Of a DNA stretch of 64,000 bases, positions 9,090 through 17,635 are shown in pieces. Positions within the stretch are counted from its first letter, which is position 1. Each line of letters starts with the position of its first letter. Source of the DNA: Ruminococcus sp. (lineage in GTDB: Bacteria; Bacillota; Clostridia; Oscillospirales; Ruminococcaceae); NCBI GenBank assembly GCA_017558505.1, contig JAFYUM010000013.1, forward strand, positions 62,001 to 126,000, given 5' to 3'. The notes beneath the pieces are model-generated. The model ran no database searches, was not told the origin of the DNA, and saw only the letters and a program-made list of their open reading frames with translations. The position numbers were made by a program, and so were the translations under genes.

Positions 9090-10835
9090 CTAATACCACA
9101 CATTAATTATATTTGTATAACGGCATAAGTTCTTATTTTCGCCATTTTCTTTGACACTTACAAATCCCTTCATGTACACCTCGGAGGGAACAATTACATT
9201 TCCGCTTTTCTTGCAGGAAATCCCGATATTCCTAACAATTCCGCATTTACAGAGTATTTTCAGCCTGCGCATATCATCACGGAATATCTTTTCTGCAGCA
9301 GGTGTAAGATATATTTCATTGCCATTGTTGTTTTCACCGTGCTGTTTCATACCGTCAAATTCCATTTTAACAGCAACAAGCTCTCCTTCAGATACATGCT
9401 TGTCAACAGCAGCCTGCTCCGTAAGAGCTGCAAAATCAATATCATTATTTCCAAGCTCATACAAATCCATATCCCTGCGGCTGTATGGCGGATTATTGTC
9501 AAAGGCATATCCCACATCAAGAACAATACCATTGAGAATTGTAAAACCTATTCCATGCTCCCCTTCAAATTCAGCTTCACCGTCTACATAGAAATACACA
9601 TCATCATTTCTTGACTCATAAATGCAAATTCTTGTGGGACGGAACATTTTTTCAAAATCTATCTTTTTGTCATTTTTTTCAAAAATACTTTCAATCCTGC
9701 GTTTCAGCCTGTTGAGTTCTTTCACGGATAGATTGTTGAGAGTATCACTGCATTTTTTTATATGTTCCTCTGTATGCCCCTCATATGTATAGATGTCAAG
9801 GTCAGCATTGAACAGCTTCCAGCGGACCATTTCAGGGAAACTGACATATTTACCTGATTTATAATAATCGAATGAGTATCTGAAGTTTTCATATCGCTTG
9901 TCAAAAATCGTCTTGAACTCCCTGTAAATATCATAGTGATAATCGCAGCAGAAGAAAGATGCACCCTTACTCTGTATCAGCTCGCAGTAATCAAAAAAAT
10001 AATTGTCATCATCACGTCTGAATATTTTCGTTTTATAAAATGTTCCGTAATAATATACAAGAAATTCTCTTATTTTATCGCTGATATCATTGTTGTCAAG
10101 CATATAATCCATATCATTCCTGAAAAATCTTGTAACAGGTATATATCCGTTCAACACATTCGTTACATTTTCACGATTATAATTCACATAAAAATTATGC
10201 CCAATATGTTTATTTTCTATAAGCCACTGTGTAAGATAGATTATCGGATTACAGGCATAATCGGTGATTTTTTCCTTATCCTCCTCTGTAAGTCCCCTGA
10301 AATCGGTTTCAAGATAATCCCTGACACAGGTATATGTCGGTTTCGGCTTTTCGGTGTTCAACTGTGACAACTCCCGATTGTTCAGCAAAAGGTATTCAAC
10401 AGCTGCACTGTACCAGTTTTCAGCCGCATTATAACCTTGAAAAAACAAACGATATACATCTTTGCCTTTAAGTGGGAATTTTGTAACAGCATATGCTGCA
10501 AAACCTATCATCACACCTAAAATCATAAAACATACAAAAGGATAAATTCCGTCTTCCATCGAAGGAAATGAAAAACCAAATCCAAAACTGCCTATTGAAA
10601 TTTTCATAAGCATTGATGAACTTGCTATATTTTTCCTTTTTGTATTTACTCTGCATAGTGAAACAATAGATATTACAAGCCATAAAACAAATACAATTTC
10701 AAGACCTATGAAGAAAAGTACTTCTCCGTCACCCAGAATAAGTTCGGTCGAAATACAAAGCAAACCAAGAAGTGATAAAATCGAATCTATCACTACACAT
10801 ATAATCAGATATATTTTCAAAGCAATTTTTTTCAA
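9090..10835 (-). CDS. Large membrane protein of unknown function
   Basis: 581-residue protein that I cannot assign. Four hydrophobic segments lie in the first 130 residues (about 5-30, 38-60, 72-92, 98-118) and the remaining 450 residues are soluble and rich in Tyr, Asn and Asp. A segment around 435-465 (GEHGIGFTILNGIVLDVGYAF) recalls small immunity-type DUF domains found in Firmicutes, but this is weak. The start codon is TTG at 10835 and overlaps the stop of the upstream VanZ-like gene (TTGA), with GGAGG 11 bases before it, so translation is coupled. It probably forms a two-gene operon with the VanZ-like gene. Confidence 0.75.
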   Translation of the reverse strand: MKKIALKIYLIICVVIDSILSLLGLLCISTELILGDGEVLFFIGLEIVFVLWLVISIVSLCRVNTKRKNIASSSMLMKISIGSFGFGFSFPSMEDGIYPFVCFMILGVMIGFAAYAVTKFPLKGKDVYRLFFQGYNAAENWYSAAVEYLLLNNRELSQLNTEKPKPTYTCVRDYLETDFRGLTEEDKEKITDYACNPIIYLTQWLIENKHIGHNFYVNYNRENVTNVLNGYIPVTRFFRNDMDYMLDNNDISDKIREFLVYYYGTFYKTKIFRRDDDNYFFDYCELIQSKGASFFCCDYHYDIYREFKTIFDKRYENFRYSFDYYKSGKYVSFPEMVRWKLFNADLDIYTYEGHTEEHIKKCSDTLNNLSVKELNRLKRRIESIFEKNDKKIDFEKMFRPTRICIYESRNDDVYFYVDGEAEFEGEHGIGFTILNGIVLDVGYAFDNNPPYSRRDMDLYELGNNDIDFAALTEQAAVDKHVSEGELVAVKMEFDGMKQHGENNNGNEIYLTPAAEKIFRDDMRRLKILCKCGIVRNIGISCKKSGNVIVPSEVYMKGFVSVKENGENKNLCRYTNIINVWY

Positions 10836-11296
10836 TGATAATTCATCCTCCTGTATTCTGCTGATATATCGGCGATTTTCCTGTATATTATAAATCCTAT
10901 AACACCGCCGAATGTATTGTGCATTATATCATCAAATTCACATAATCCGCGGCCAGTAAAATACTGTGTTAATTCTATGAACAGGGAAAAAACCAGACAT
11001 ACCGCAGTTGTGGTACGTAAATTGTCAAAACGCCTGAAAATCATAGAAAAAAACATTCCCATAGGCATAAGCATAAGTACATTGCCGCATATCTGGAATA
11101 ACCAGTATAAATATCTTCCGCTTTGAAAAAGTTGCGACAATTCCCAGAAAGGCTCCAGCATATGGCGACGCTGCCCAACTGTGCGGTCAATCAGTGTTAT
11201 ATCAAGGACAATAAAAAAGTATACAATAGCGATACACAGCAGTAGAACCGTTTTATTATCCCTAAATAGTTCAATTGAGTTTCTGTTATTTTTCAT
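10832..11296 (-). CDS. VanZ-family membrane protein
   Basis: 154-residue integral membrane protein with four hydrophobic segments (about 16-34, 62-82, 92-112, 128-146). It carries features of the VanZ-like family: NVLMLMPMGMFFSMIF, SLFIELTQYFTGRGLCEFDDIMHNTFGGVIGF. VanZ gives low-level teicoplanin resistance in one setting, but most homologues have no assigned role, so resistance should not be assumed. A sigma-A promoter lies 26-54 bases upstream (11322-11350). The downstream 581-residue protein overlaps it by 4 bases. Confidence 0.85.
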   Translation of the reverse strand: MKNNRNSIELFRDNKTVLLLCIAIVYFFIVLDITLIDRTVGQRRHMLEPFWELSQLFQSGRYLYWLFQICGNVLMLMPMGMFFSMIFRRFDNLRTTTAVCLVFSLFIELTQYFTGRGLCEFDDIMHNTFGGVIGFIIYRKIADISAEYRRMNYH

Positions 11297-11321
11297 GCAG
11301 TCCCCCTTTTTCGTCTATTAT

Positions 11322-11350
11322 ATTATAACACATTTATTATATTTACTCAA
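11322..11350 (-). promoter_or_regulatory. Sigma-A promoter of the VanZ-like operon
   Basis: Read on the minus strand: TTGAGT, a 17-base spacer and TATAAT. Transcription would begin about 18 bases before the VanZ-like gene. Confidence 0.75.
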
Positions 11351-11365
11351 TGATAATTGTATGAA

Positions 11366-11396
11366 AAATCCCACCCGATAATAACGGGTGGGATTT
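11366..11396 (-). terminator. Terminator of the ECF sigma / anti-sigma operon
   Basis: A 12-bp perfect stem, AAATCCCACCCG with CGGGTGGGATTT, 7-base loop, followed on the minus strand by TTTTTCAT. It lies just past the stop of the anti-sigma-like gene. Confidence 0.9.
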
Positions 11397-11403
11397 CAAG
11401 CTG

Positions 11404-12531
11404 TTATTTGATTTTGAAAATCTTTGTTTCGCCATTTGTAGTTGTGATTTCGAAGGCAACAGATTCTGCTTCTGAAAATGTGAATGGCTCATAGTTTAGT
11501 GCGATTGACAATGAAGCAACACCTTTTCCCTCATATATATTCGCAGCGTGTTCAATGGGATAATGCATTATTTCTTCATCAAATTCAATAAAGTCAATTA
11601 TATTGCCGTCAACAACAAGCTTAACAGGAAATTCCTCTGCAACAGGCAGATATGCATTTTCAGATTTTAAATCAAAAATATCTCTTATATATCCGTCGCC
11701 TTTTGTGTCATCATAGAAATTCTCATCAATCATTTCAGGGAATTCATATAATATATAGATACTTGCCTGATAATCTGATATATGTGTACTTTGAACGATA
11801 CATTCATTTCCGTTTATGCTGACTTCTTCCATATGGTCAACAAACTCAATAGGTGAAAGTTTTGTAAGATCGGGAACAAATTCCATTTTCAAATTTGATT
11901 TGTCATAAACAGGACATCCGTTGTTATAGTAAATTATTTTGTGAACTCTTACAACAAGGCTATCGCAGTATTCTTCATATAATCCACAGCTCGGGAGATT
12001 TCTCACATTGAAGAAATACACAGTATTTCCTGATTCATCGGTATCGGGAATTCCGTTGACTGTAAATGTTGCATATGCATCAAGGTCGGTAATTGTATTT
12101 TCAAGAACACTCACTTCGATTGCCATATTGTCAAACACCATATCCGTCTTTGGTCTTGCAACTAAAAGTGTATAGGTTTCATCAACATCTCCCATAAATG
12201 CTATTGCTTCAAAGGAAATATTTTTGTTTTCGCACTTCACATCAAGGGGCTGATATTGTCCTCTGATATACTTATCGGCAGATACCTCATCTGAAAATCC
12301 ACCACGTAAAATTTCAGCAATATTGAATGTTCCTGTAATCGCCCCAACTGTCAACGCACTTGCAAGGCAGATTGTAGCTGCGGCAATCGAAACGGAAATT
12401 GCACGTTTTATGGAAATTCCCGCACGCTTTTTTACAGTGATTTTTTCATCTGCATATGCAGCTTTATAAAGATTTTCTTTCCAGCTTTCAGGTGTTTTTA
12501 TGCTGTCAAATGCTTTTTCAAGTCGTTTCAT
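11404..12531 (-). CDS. DUF4179-type membrane protein, probable anti-sigma factor
   Basis: 375-residue protein with a short cytoplasmic N-terminus (about 1-42, MKRLEKAFDSIKTPESWKENLY), one membrane segment (about 44-68, ISVSIAAATICLASALTVGAI) and a large extracytoplasmic domain. This is the layout of DUF4179/RsiX-like anti-sigma proteins: the N-terminal stretch binds the sigma factor and the outer domain senses the envelope (family knowledge). Its ATG overlaps the stop of the sigma gene by 4 bases (ATGA), so the two are translationally coupled, as sigma/anti-sigma pairs usually are. The signal sensed is unknown. Confidence 0.8.
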   Translation of the reverse strand: MKRLEKAFDSIKTPESWKENLYKAAYADEKITVKKRAGISIKRAISVSIAAATICLASALTVGAITGTFNIAEILRGGFSDEVSADKYIRGQYQPLDVKCENKNISFEAIAFMGDVDETYTLLVARPKTDMVFDNMAIEVSVLENTITDLDAYATFTVNGIPDTDESGNTVYFFNVRNLPSCGLYEEYCDSLVVRVHKIIYYNNGCPVYDKSNLKMEFVPDLTKLSPIEFVDHMEEVSINGNECIVQSTHISDYQASIYILYEFPEMIDENFYDDTKGDGYIRDIFDLKSENAYLPVAEEFPVKLVVDGNIIDFIEFDEEIMHYPIEHAANIYEGKGVASLSIALNYEPFTFSEAESVAFEITTTNGETKIFKIK

Positions 12532-13028
12532 ATAATGACCTCCTCATCCAATTTGTCGGTCAGCAGTTCTTTCATCATTTCACGTCCACGTTTAAGTCTG
12601 CTTTTTATAGTATTCTCCTTTGCATTGAGAATAGCTGCAAGCTCAAGTACGGAATAACCTGCATAATAAAAGAGATATATGACCTCTCTGTATTTTTCGG
12701 GTAATGTCATTACGGTGTCAAGAATAGTTCTGTCTTCCATTTCGATACTGCAATCGTCAGCGAAAGTAAGAGGTTCAGTCTTATGACGGCTAAGAAAACG
12801 GAATCTGTTTTTACACTCGTTTAATGCAACCCTTATAAGCCACGATTTGAGATATTCGGGTTTCTCTTTCAGCATTTCCTTATTCTTGAACAGCTTTAAG
12901 AATATATTCTGATAACAGTCCTCGGCATCATGCTGGTTTCCGAGGCGAACCAGACATAATCCTGTTATCATATCCGAATATTCTTCTACCGCCTTTTCAA
13001 ACAACTGTTTTGTTTCAATGTCCGTCAT
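12528..13028 (-). CDS. ECF-type RNA polymerase sigma factor
   Basis: 166-residue sigma-70 family factor that would direct RNA polymerase to envelope-stress type promoters. Region 2 is seen in DMITGLCLVRLGNQHDAEDCYQNIFLKLF and SWLIRVALNECKNRFRF; region 4 in LPEKYREVIYLFYYAGYSVLELAAILNAKENTIKSRLKRGREMM-like sequence. The start is set at MTDIETK (13028) since GGGGGAGG lies 7 bases before it; the longer reading frame would begin inside that ribosome site. Downstream is its probable anti-sigma factor. Two near-identical ECF-like promoters lie upstream, suggesting autoregulation. Confidence 0.93.
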   Translation of the reverse strand: MTDIETKQLFEKAVEEYSDMITGLCLVRLGNQHDAEDCYQNIFLKLFKNKEMLKEKPEYLKSWLIRVALNECKNRFRFLSRHKTEPLTFADDCSIEMEDRTILDTVMTLPEKYREVIYLFYYAGYSVLELAAILNAKENTIKSRLKRGREMMKELLTDKLDEEVII

Positions 13029-13050
13029 TTTCTTACCTCCCCCTTTCATT

Positions 13051-13082
13051 AGTAATACACCGCCAAGTGTTCAAAAGTTGCA
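13051..13082 (-). promoter_or_regulatory. ECF-like promoter copy 1
   Basis: On the minus strand TGCAAC (-35 type) is followed by a GCGGTGTATTACT -10 region. This 32-base block recurs 99 bases upstream with the same length and conserved ends. It is placed 23 bases from the sigma gene. The TGCAAC-type -35 suits ECF sigma factors; that the adjacent sigma reads it is inference. Confidence 0.6.
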
Positions 13083-13149
13083 TTTTTCTGAAAACATTTT
13101 TAAATCCACCAATTATATATTTTTTATGAGAATTAATTCCCCTGTTATA

Positions 13150-13181
13150 AGTAATACACCGCAGAAGCTCATAAGGTTGCA
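13150..13181 (-). promoter_or_regulatory. ECF-like promoter copy 2
   Basis: Second copy of the 32-base block: TGCAAC followed at the same distance by GCGGTGTATTACT on the minus strand. It lies between the terminator of the PBP gene and copy 1, so either copy could drive the sigma operon. Confidence 0.55.
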
Positions 13182-13188
13182 TTGAAAA

Positions 13189-13218
13189 CCGCACAAAAAG
13201 AAATTTTCTTCTGTGCGG
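13189..13218 (-). terminator. Terminator of the penicillin-binding protein gene
   Basis: CCGCACA pairs with TGTGCGG, and the stem can be extended inward through AAAGAAA and TTTCTT. It is followed on the minus strand by TTTTC. Confidence 0.75.
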
Positions 13219-13225
13219 TGTGTTA

Positions 13226-14707
13226 TCAGCTATTTAAAACTGCATTGATAATTCCCTGATAAATCGAAGCTGATTCGCTGGCAAAGCTGAAGCCGAAATA
13301 CTGAGGATTTCTTATCTGCATTGCGATTATGTATGAGCCGTTATAATCGTTGTAATCTGTATAAACTCCTGTTCCGTCGTCATTCACATTTTTTACAACA
13401 CCTGTTATGTAAAGAAAGTCATTTTCCCATGTTTCCGCAGTTCCTGTCTTTGCGTAAAATTCGTAACCCTCGGGTACGTATACACCAAGACCGCTTGCAA
13501 CGCCCTTCATACCGTCAAGAAGATTCTGTCTGCATTCAACAGGAATTGTTCCGATTACATCATTAGGCTGTGAGCCCGATTCTATTATTGTGTCAAAATC
13601 ATTTGTATCCACAACATTTTTCACAACAAAAGGACGCACCATATCACCGTATGCCGCCTCTCTGCCAAGTGCTGCAAGGTATATAGGACAGGTCAGGGTA
13701 TAGGACTGACCGAAAGCTGTACGTCTTAAATCGTCATTGCAGTATATCTCGATATTATTTCCGATTACACCGAAATCACATTCAATATCCGTACCAAAGT
13801 GGAAAATCGTATTGAGATCTTCAAGAACAGCCTGCTGTCCTATCTGGTCAAATGCTCTTGCAAAGAAAATATTGCTTGAATTTACAAATGCAGAATAAAG
13901 GCTTCTCTGCATTGGATATCCGCCGTTCGTGTCATGATCCCAATTGACGATTGATACACCGTCAAATTTCCACTCTCCCTCATCGGGAAGTGAATATACA
14001 CCGTGCTTGTCTGCTATAACCTCCGACATAATCTTAAAGCATGAACCGGGAGGAAAATTCTGAAAAGCCTTGTTGCCGTATGTTCCCCATGCAAGGTCTT
14101 CTTCTGTTTCAACTCCATAATACACATCAGGGTCATAAGAGGGATATGATACCTGTGCCATTATTGATCCGTCGCTTCTCATAACAACAGCCGCACCAAT
14201 TACATTCTTTTCAGCCATATAGTTATATACCGCATTCTGTGCATCTGCATCAAATGTAAGCTGGATACTCTGTCCGTAATCGCCGCCATCAACGGCAGTG
14301 GGATTCTGCACACGGAGCTTTTTGTCAAGGGTAAGGTCTATTCCCTCCGACATCTCATTGAGTACATTGGCAAATGCTACCTTATTGGCATCGTTTGTCA
14401 TACGGACTTCCTTGCCGCTTTCATCCAGTTCACTGAACATAAGCAAATCACCGTCTGCGTCATAGAGATTTCCGCGCATAATTTTATCAGATGGAACAAC
14501 AGGGGTAGTTGTCACAGTTGTGGTTTCAGTTGTATCAACCACCTCTGTAGTTGCTTCAGCAGTTGATACAATACTGTTCTTTGAAACAACTCCTGTGCTT
14601 ATAGCAGGCGAATCGACTTTCTGAACAACTTCTCCGCATGAGGTCATAGCAGCCATTGATACAACAGCGGCTAATCCCGAAATATATCTTTTTGATTTTA
14701 TATTCAT
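13226..14707 (-). CDS. Penicillin-binding transpeptidase lipoprotein
   Basis: 493-residue membrane-anchored D,D-transpeptidase-like protein that would cross-link peptidoglycan outside the membrane. All three active-site motifs are present: SxxK as SCFK (Ser222, Lys225), SxN as SSN (277-279) and KTG (420-422, YAKTGTAETW). The N-terminus has a signal peptide ending in a lipobox-like MTSC and a Thr-rich linker. The region before the transpeptidase domain (about 75-150) is short, as in FtsI/PbpA-like class B enzymes without a long dimerisation domain. The start is placed at 14707: GGAGT precedes it, and any earlier ATG would lie upstream of the promoter at 14762-14790. It is a single gene with its own promoter and terminator. 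Confidence 0.9.
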   Translation of the reverse strand: MNIKSKRYISGLAAVVSMAAMTSCGEVVQKVDSPAISTGVVSKNSIVSTAEATTEVVDTTETTTVTTTPVVPSDKIMRGNLYDADGDLLMFSELDESGKEVRMTNDANKVAFANVLNEMSEGIDLTLDKKLRVQNPTAVDGGDYGQSIQLTFDADAQNAVYNYMAEKNVIGAAVVMRSDGSIMAQVSYPSYDPDVYYGVETEEDLAWGTYGNKAFQNFPPGSCFKIMSEVIADKHGVYSLPDEGEWKFDGVSIVNWDHDTNGGYPMQRSLYSAFVNSSNIFFARAFDQIGQQAVLEDLNTIFHFGTDIECDFGVIGNNIEIYCNDDLRRTAFGQSYTLTCPIYLAALGREAAYGDMVRPFVVKNVVDTNDFDTIIESGSQPNDVIGTIPVECRQNLLDGMKGVASGLGVYVPEGYEFYAKTGTAETWENDFLYITGVVKNVNDDGTGVYTDYNDYNGSYIIAMQIRNPQYFGFSFASESASIYQGIINAVLNS

Positions 14708-14761
14708 TTTAACCAACTCCGAAATAACAAGTATAGCCTGAAAGTTATCAGTCCACATTAT

Positions 14762-14790
14762 ATTATACATTAAACAGTGTATAATGTCAA
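14762..14790 (-). promoter_or_regulatory. Sigma-A promoter of the PBP gene
   Basis: Minus strand TTGACA (14785-14790), 17-base spacer, TATAAT (14762-14767): a full consensus match. It fixes the PBP start downstream of 14755. Confidence 0.9.
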
Positions 14791-14940
14791 TATATGGTGA
14801 ATTATAAAATGCTTCCATATATAAATTGTAATAATTCATTAACCTTTTATTGTTTCCTATACCAAGCCCTGCCGCCAGATATCCGGCAAGGTATAATTAT
14901 CGGTGTAATATCATAAAATCTACAATAAGGAGGCGTTGGC

Positions 14941-16080
14941 ATGAAGAAAATCACATCTCTATTTCTCGGTATATCCGTTTTACTCACAGGCTGCACCCAA
15001 TATTTACCCGTTAAAGAAAATCACGATATTACAACCACAGAAAACACGACATGTATACAAGAAGAAAAATATATCCCTCTGAATTTTGCCTATCAGACAG
15101 GACAATGGTTTCCGTATATCTCTTTTCCTGATTATATGCAGGATAAAACGGAAGATGAATTTACATCTGAAATTACAAAACAGCTCACTGATGCATCACA
15201 GAACGGAATAAACACTGTATATTTTCACATTCATCCGGAAGGCGACGCATATTACAATTCTTCTATATACCCAAAAGGTAAATACAACAACTGCGGCTAT
15301 GACCCTCTTAAAATAGTCATTGATACAGCACATTCCATGAACATATCAGTTCACGGCTGGATAAATCCATATCGTATGCAGTCCGCCGATGAAATGGAGC
15401 AGCTGCCGGATACTTTCATTGTAAAAAAATGGATAAACAGCGGCAGTCCAATGGTAAAGCTTGTAGCTGACCGTTGGTATCTGAATCCTGCCTATGATGA
15501 AGTTACTGCACTGATTACAGATACAGTTAAGGAAATAATAGAAAATTATTCTGTTGACGGAATACATATTGACGATTATTTTTATCCCGCTACATCAGAA
15601 GATTTTGATATTGAAGCATTTGAATTATCCTGTGAGGACGATCTTGCCGACTGGCGGAGAAACAATGTAACAGAAATGGTAAAAGCCGTTTTTGATACAG
15701 TAAAAGATTATGATGAACGGATTTTATTCGGCATAAGCCCGCAAGGCAATATAAATGCCGACTATAACACACAGTTTGCTGATGTTGAGTTATGGACAGA
15801 AAATAAAGGTTATGCTGATTACATAATACCTCAGATTTATTACGGCTTTGAAAATGAAGTCTGCCCCTTTGAGCAGACTTTACATCAATGGGAAGAACTT
15901 GCTGAAAGCAACAATGTTTCACTTATAATCGGACTTGCTGAATACAAGCAGAACAAATATGACAAATGGGCAGGGGTTTCAGGAGAACTTGAATGGATTG
16001 AAAATGACGACATCATACCACGGCAGATTGAACTTGTAAAAAGCTCTTATACAGCAGACGGATACGCACTGTATAAATAA
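14941..16080 (+). CDS. GHL10-family (DUF187) glycosidase-like lipoprotein
   Basis: 379-residue lipoprotein with signal peptide and lipobox LLTGC, exported and lipid-anchored. From residue about 40 it has the GHL10 TIM-barrel pattern: FDY-like SFPDY strand, NGINTVYFHIHPEGDAYYNS, DPLKIVIDTAHSMNISVHGWINPYRM, WYLNPAYDEVTALITDTVKEII, YSVDGIHIDDYFYP and ILFGISPQGN. GIHIDDYFYP resembles the conserved Asp-rich strand end of this family. GHL10 proteins are predicted glycoside hydrolases; some homologues act on peptidoglycan-linked or glucosidic substrates, and the substrate here is unknown. AAGGAGG is 8 bases before the ATG. The 100-base gap upstream holds an imperfect hairpin (about 14870-14888) but no clear promoter. 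Confidence 0.87.
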   Translation: MKKITSLFLGISVLLTGCTQYLPVKENHDITTTENTTCIQEEKYIPLNFAYQTGQWFPYISFPDYMQDKTEDEFTSEITKQLTDASQNGINTVYFHIHPEGDAYYNSSIYPKGKYNNCGYDPLKIVIDTAHSMNISVHGWINPYRMQSADEMEQLPDTFIVKKWINSGSPMVKLVADRWYLNPAYDEVTALITDTVKEIIENYSVDGIHIDDYFYPATSEDFDIEAFELSCEDDLADWRRNNVTEMVKAVFDTVKDYDERILFGISPQGNINADYNTQFADVELWTENKGYADYIIPQIYYGFENEVCPFEQTLHQWEELAESNNVSLIIGLAEYKQNKYDKWAGVSGELEWIENDDIIPRQIELVKSSYTADGYALYK

Positions 16081-16081
16081 A

Positions 16082-16106
16082 AATGCTCCCCATAACGGGG
16101 AGCATT
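16082..16106. terminator. Bidirectional terminator
   Basis: AATGCTCCCC pairs with GGGGAGCATT across a 5-base loop. The minus side continues TTTTTATTT, so it best serves the PrsA-like gene and also closes the GHL10 gene. Confidence 0.85.
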
Positions 16107-16127
16107 CAGTCTTATTTTTAATATCAA

Positions 16128-17351
16128 TTACTCAACTAAAAGTTCAAGCTTGAAAGGTTCATATCTTCTATAAGCAGTTTTATTCTTATTTACTTCAAGT
16201 GCATTTGTCTTTTCATCAAGATACTTAATGTACTCATCATAGTACTTGATAGACTGGAACTGTGTAATGTATTCCTCACTCCAGTAGTCATCCTCTGTCA
16301 TACGCTCTCTTAAATCAGCACGAAGCACAACGTAAATTGTATCTTCACTGAACTCATAGATTACAGCCTTGCCAGCCTTGAGATCATTGAAAACATATTC
16401 ATTGAAAAGACGTGTATTCTTATCTGTTTCAGATTCTTCTGCTGTTTCAGTTGTTGTTTCTGTACCTGTTGAAACAGCAGCTGTAGTGGTTGTAGCTTTC
16501 TGAATAAGTCTTTCATTTGCGTAAGGATCTGTTGTAGTAGTTACACCGGCAGCAGTAGTGGTAGTTGTTGTAGTTGTAGTAGTTTCACCTACTGCGGTTG
16601 TTGTGTTAGCAGCAACATATTCGTTATAATCCTCGCTTATAGCATCCATTTCGTGCATCTTATTGAGATCGCCTGACTTTGCATTAACCTGTTTTACATA
16701 ATCATCTGCCATTTTGCGGATTTCTTTCTCCTTGGCAGCATCAACCTTTTCGCCGTCCTGATCTTTAAGGCTGATTGATACATATTTTATACGTGCAAAA
16801 TTATCGTCAACGAAATCCTTGAGTTCCTCCTCAGAGCAACCCTTTTCGCCGTCAAAGCCATAGTGGTACTTGAAGATTTCAGTTTCCATGTATGTGCTTT
16901 CAGCAATAGCCTTCATTGAATCAAGGCTCACACCATTTGAAGCAAGTCTGGGATCCATTGAATAGTAATACTCAGCCATTTCAGCAGCCTCATCAATATC
17001 CTCGGAAGAAAGCTTACCGCCGATTGCCTCAAATTCTGTTACAAGTCCTGCATAATCCTTGCAGTATTCTGTAGCCTTGTTCTGAATCCAGCTTGTTGAA
17101 TCAATTTCGTCAATATTTGCATTTCTGATTTCATCCGCTTCAGGTGCAGTTTCACCGTCACCCTGAATTATTGATGAAGCCTCGCTGTACGCCTGCAGAG
17201 TATAGTAAATAAATACGCCTGCGGGAACTTCCTGCTCACCGATAGTAGCGGCATTCTGTGAATTGCCACCGATTGAAGGTGAACAGCCTGCAAAAGATGA
17301 TGCAACTGTTAAAGCAGCTGTTACAGCTGCAATTTTCTTGAGTGTTTTCAT
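16128..17351 (-). CDS. SurA/PrsA-like foldase lipoprotein with Thr-rich insert
   Basis: 407-residue lipoprotein with signal peptide and lipobox FAGC. The N-terminal half (about 30-190: ATIGEQEVPAGVFIYYTLQAYSEA onward) resembles the SurA_N/PrsA chaperone region. A parvulin-like stretch seems to begin near FARIKYVSISLKDQDGEKVDAAKEKE (about 185-230) and to resume at VIYEFSEDTIYVVLRADLRER (about 335-356); between them is a Thr-rich low-complexity region (about 245-320). Whether the peptidyl-prolyl isomerase fold is intact is unclear. Such lipoproteins help secreted proteins fold after translocation (family knowledge). Single gene with its own promoter (17427-17455). Confidence 0.75.
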   Translation of the reverse strand: MKTLKKIAAVTAALTVASSFAGCSPSIGGNSQNAATIGEQEVPAGVFIYYTLQAYSEASSIIQGDGETAPEADEIRNANIDEIDSTSWIQNKATEYCKDYAGLVTEFEAIGGKLSSEDIDEAAEMAEYYYSMDPRLASNGVSLDSMKAIAESTYMETEIFKYHYGFDGEKGCSEEELKDFVDDNFARIKYVSISLKDQDGEKVDAAKEKEIRKMADDYVKQVNAKSGDLNKMHEMDAISEDYNEYVAANTTTAVGETTTTTTTTTTAAGVTTTTDPYANERLIQKATTTTAAVSTGTETTTETAEESETDKNTRLFNEYVFNDLKAGKAVIYEFSEDTIYVVLRADLRERMTEDDYWSEEYITQFQSIKYYDEYIKYLDEKTNALEVNKNKTAYRRYEPFKLELLVE

Positions 17352-17426
17352 TTTAATTTTGCCTCCGGTATATTAAATTTAGCGGAACTCTTATGTAAAG
17401 CTCCTATTGTATTCATATGCTTTTTT

Positions 17427-17455
17427 ATTATACAACATTTTTTTCAATTTGTCCA
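17427..17455 (-). promoter_or_regulatory. Sigma-A promoter of the PrsA-like gene
   Basis: Minus strand TGGACA, 17-base spacer, TATAAT. It lies about 75 bases upstream of the start codon. Confidence 0.75.
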
Positions 17456-17569
17456 TAGCTAAATGAAAATTTTTTCAATTCTTTCACATTTTCAGCAAAA
17501 CCTCACATTTTTCACTACATTTTCTCTCCTTTTGACAGGTTATTTTTCGTGCTTTTGCACAAAAACACC

Positions 17570-17598
17570 TTGACAAGATATACCGCTTATGATATAAT
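17570..17598 (+). promoter_or_regulatory. Sigma-A promoter of the aro operon
   Basis: TTGACA, exactly 17 bases, TATAAT: a perfect consensus, 38 bases upstream of aroB. No terminator is seen before 22876, so seven genes may share it. Confidence 0.93.
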
Positions 17599-17635
17599 TA
17601 TAAAGGTAAACTATGAACTACGGAGCGTGATTTCA

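Noticed and set aside
14868..14890. Hairpin before the GHL10 lipoprotein as a terminator
   Set aside because: The stem has a bulge and no T-run on either strand.
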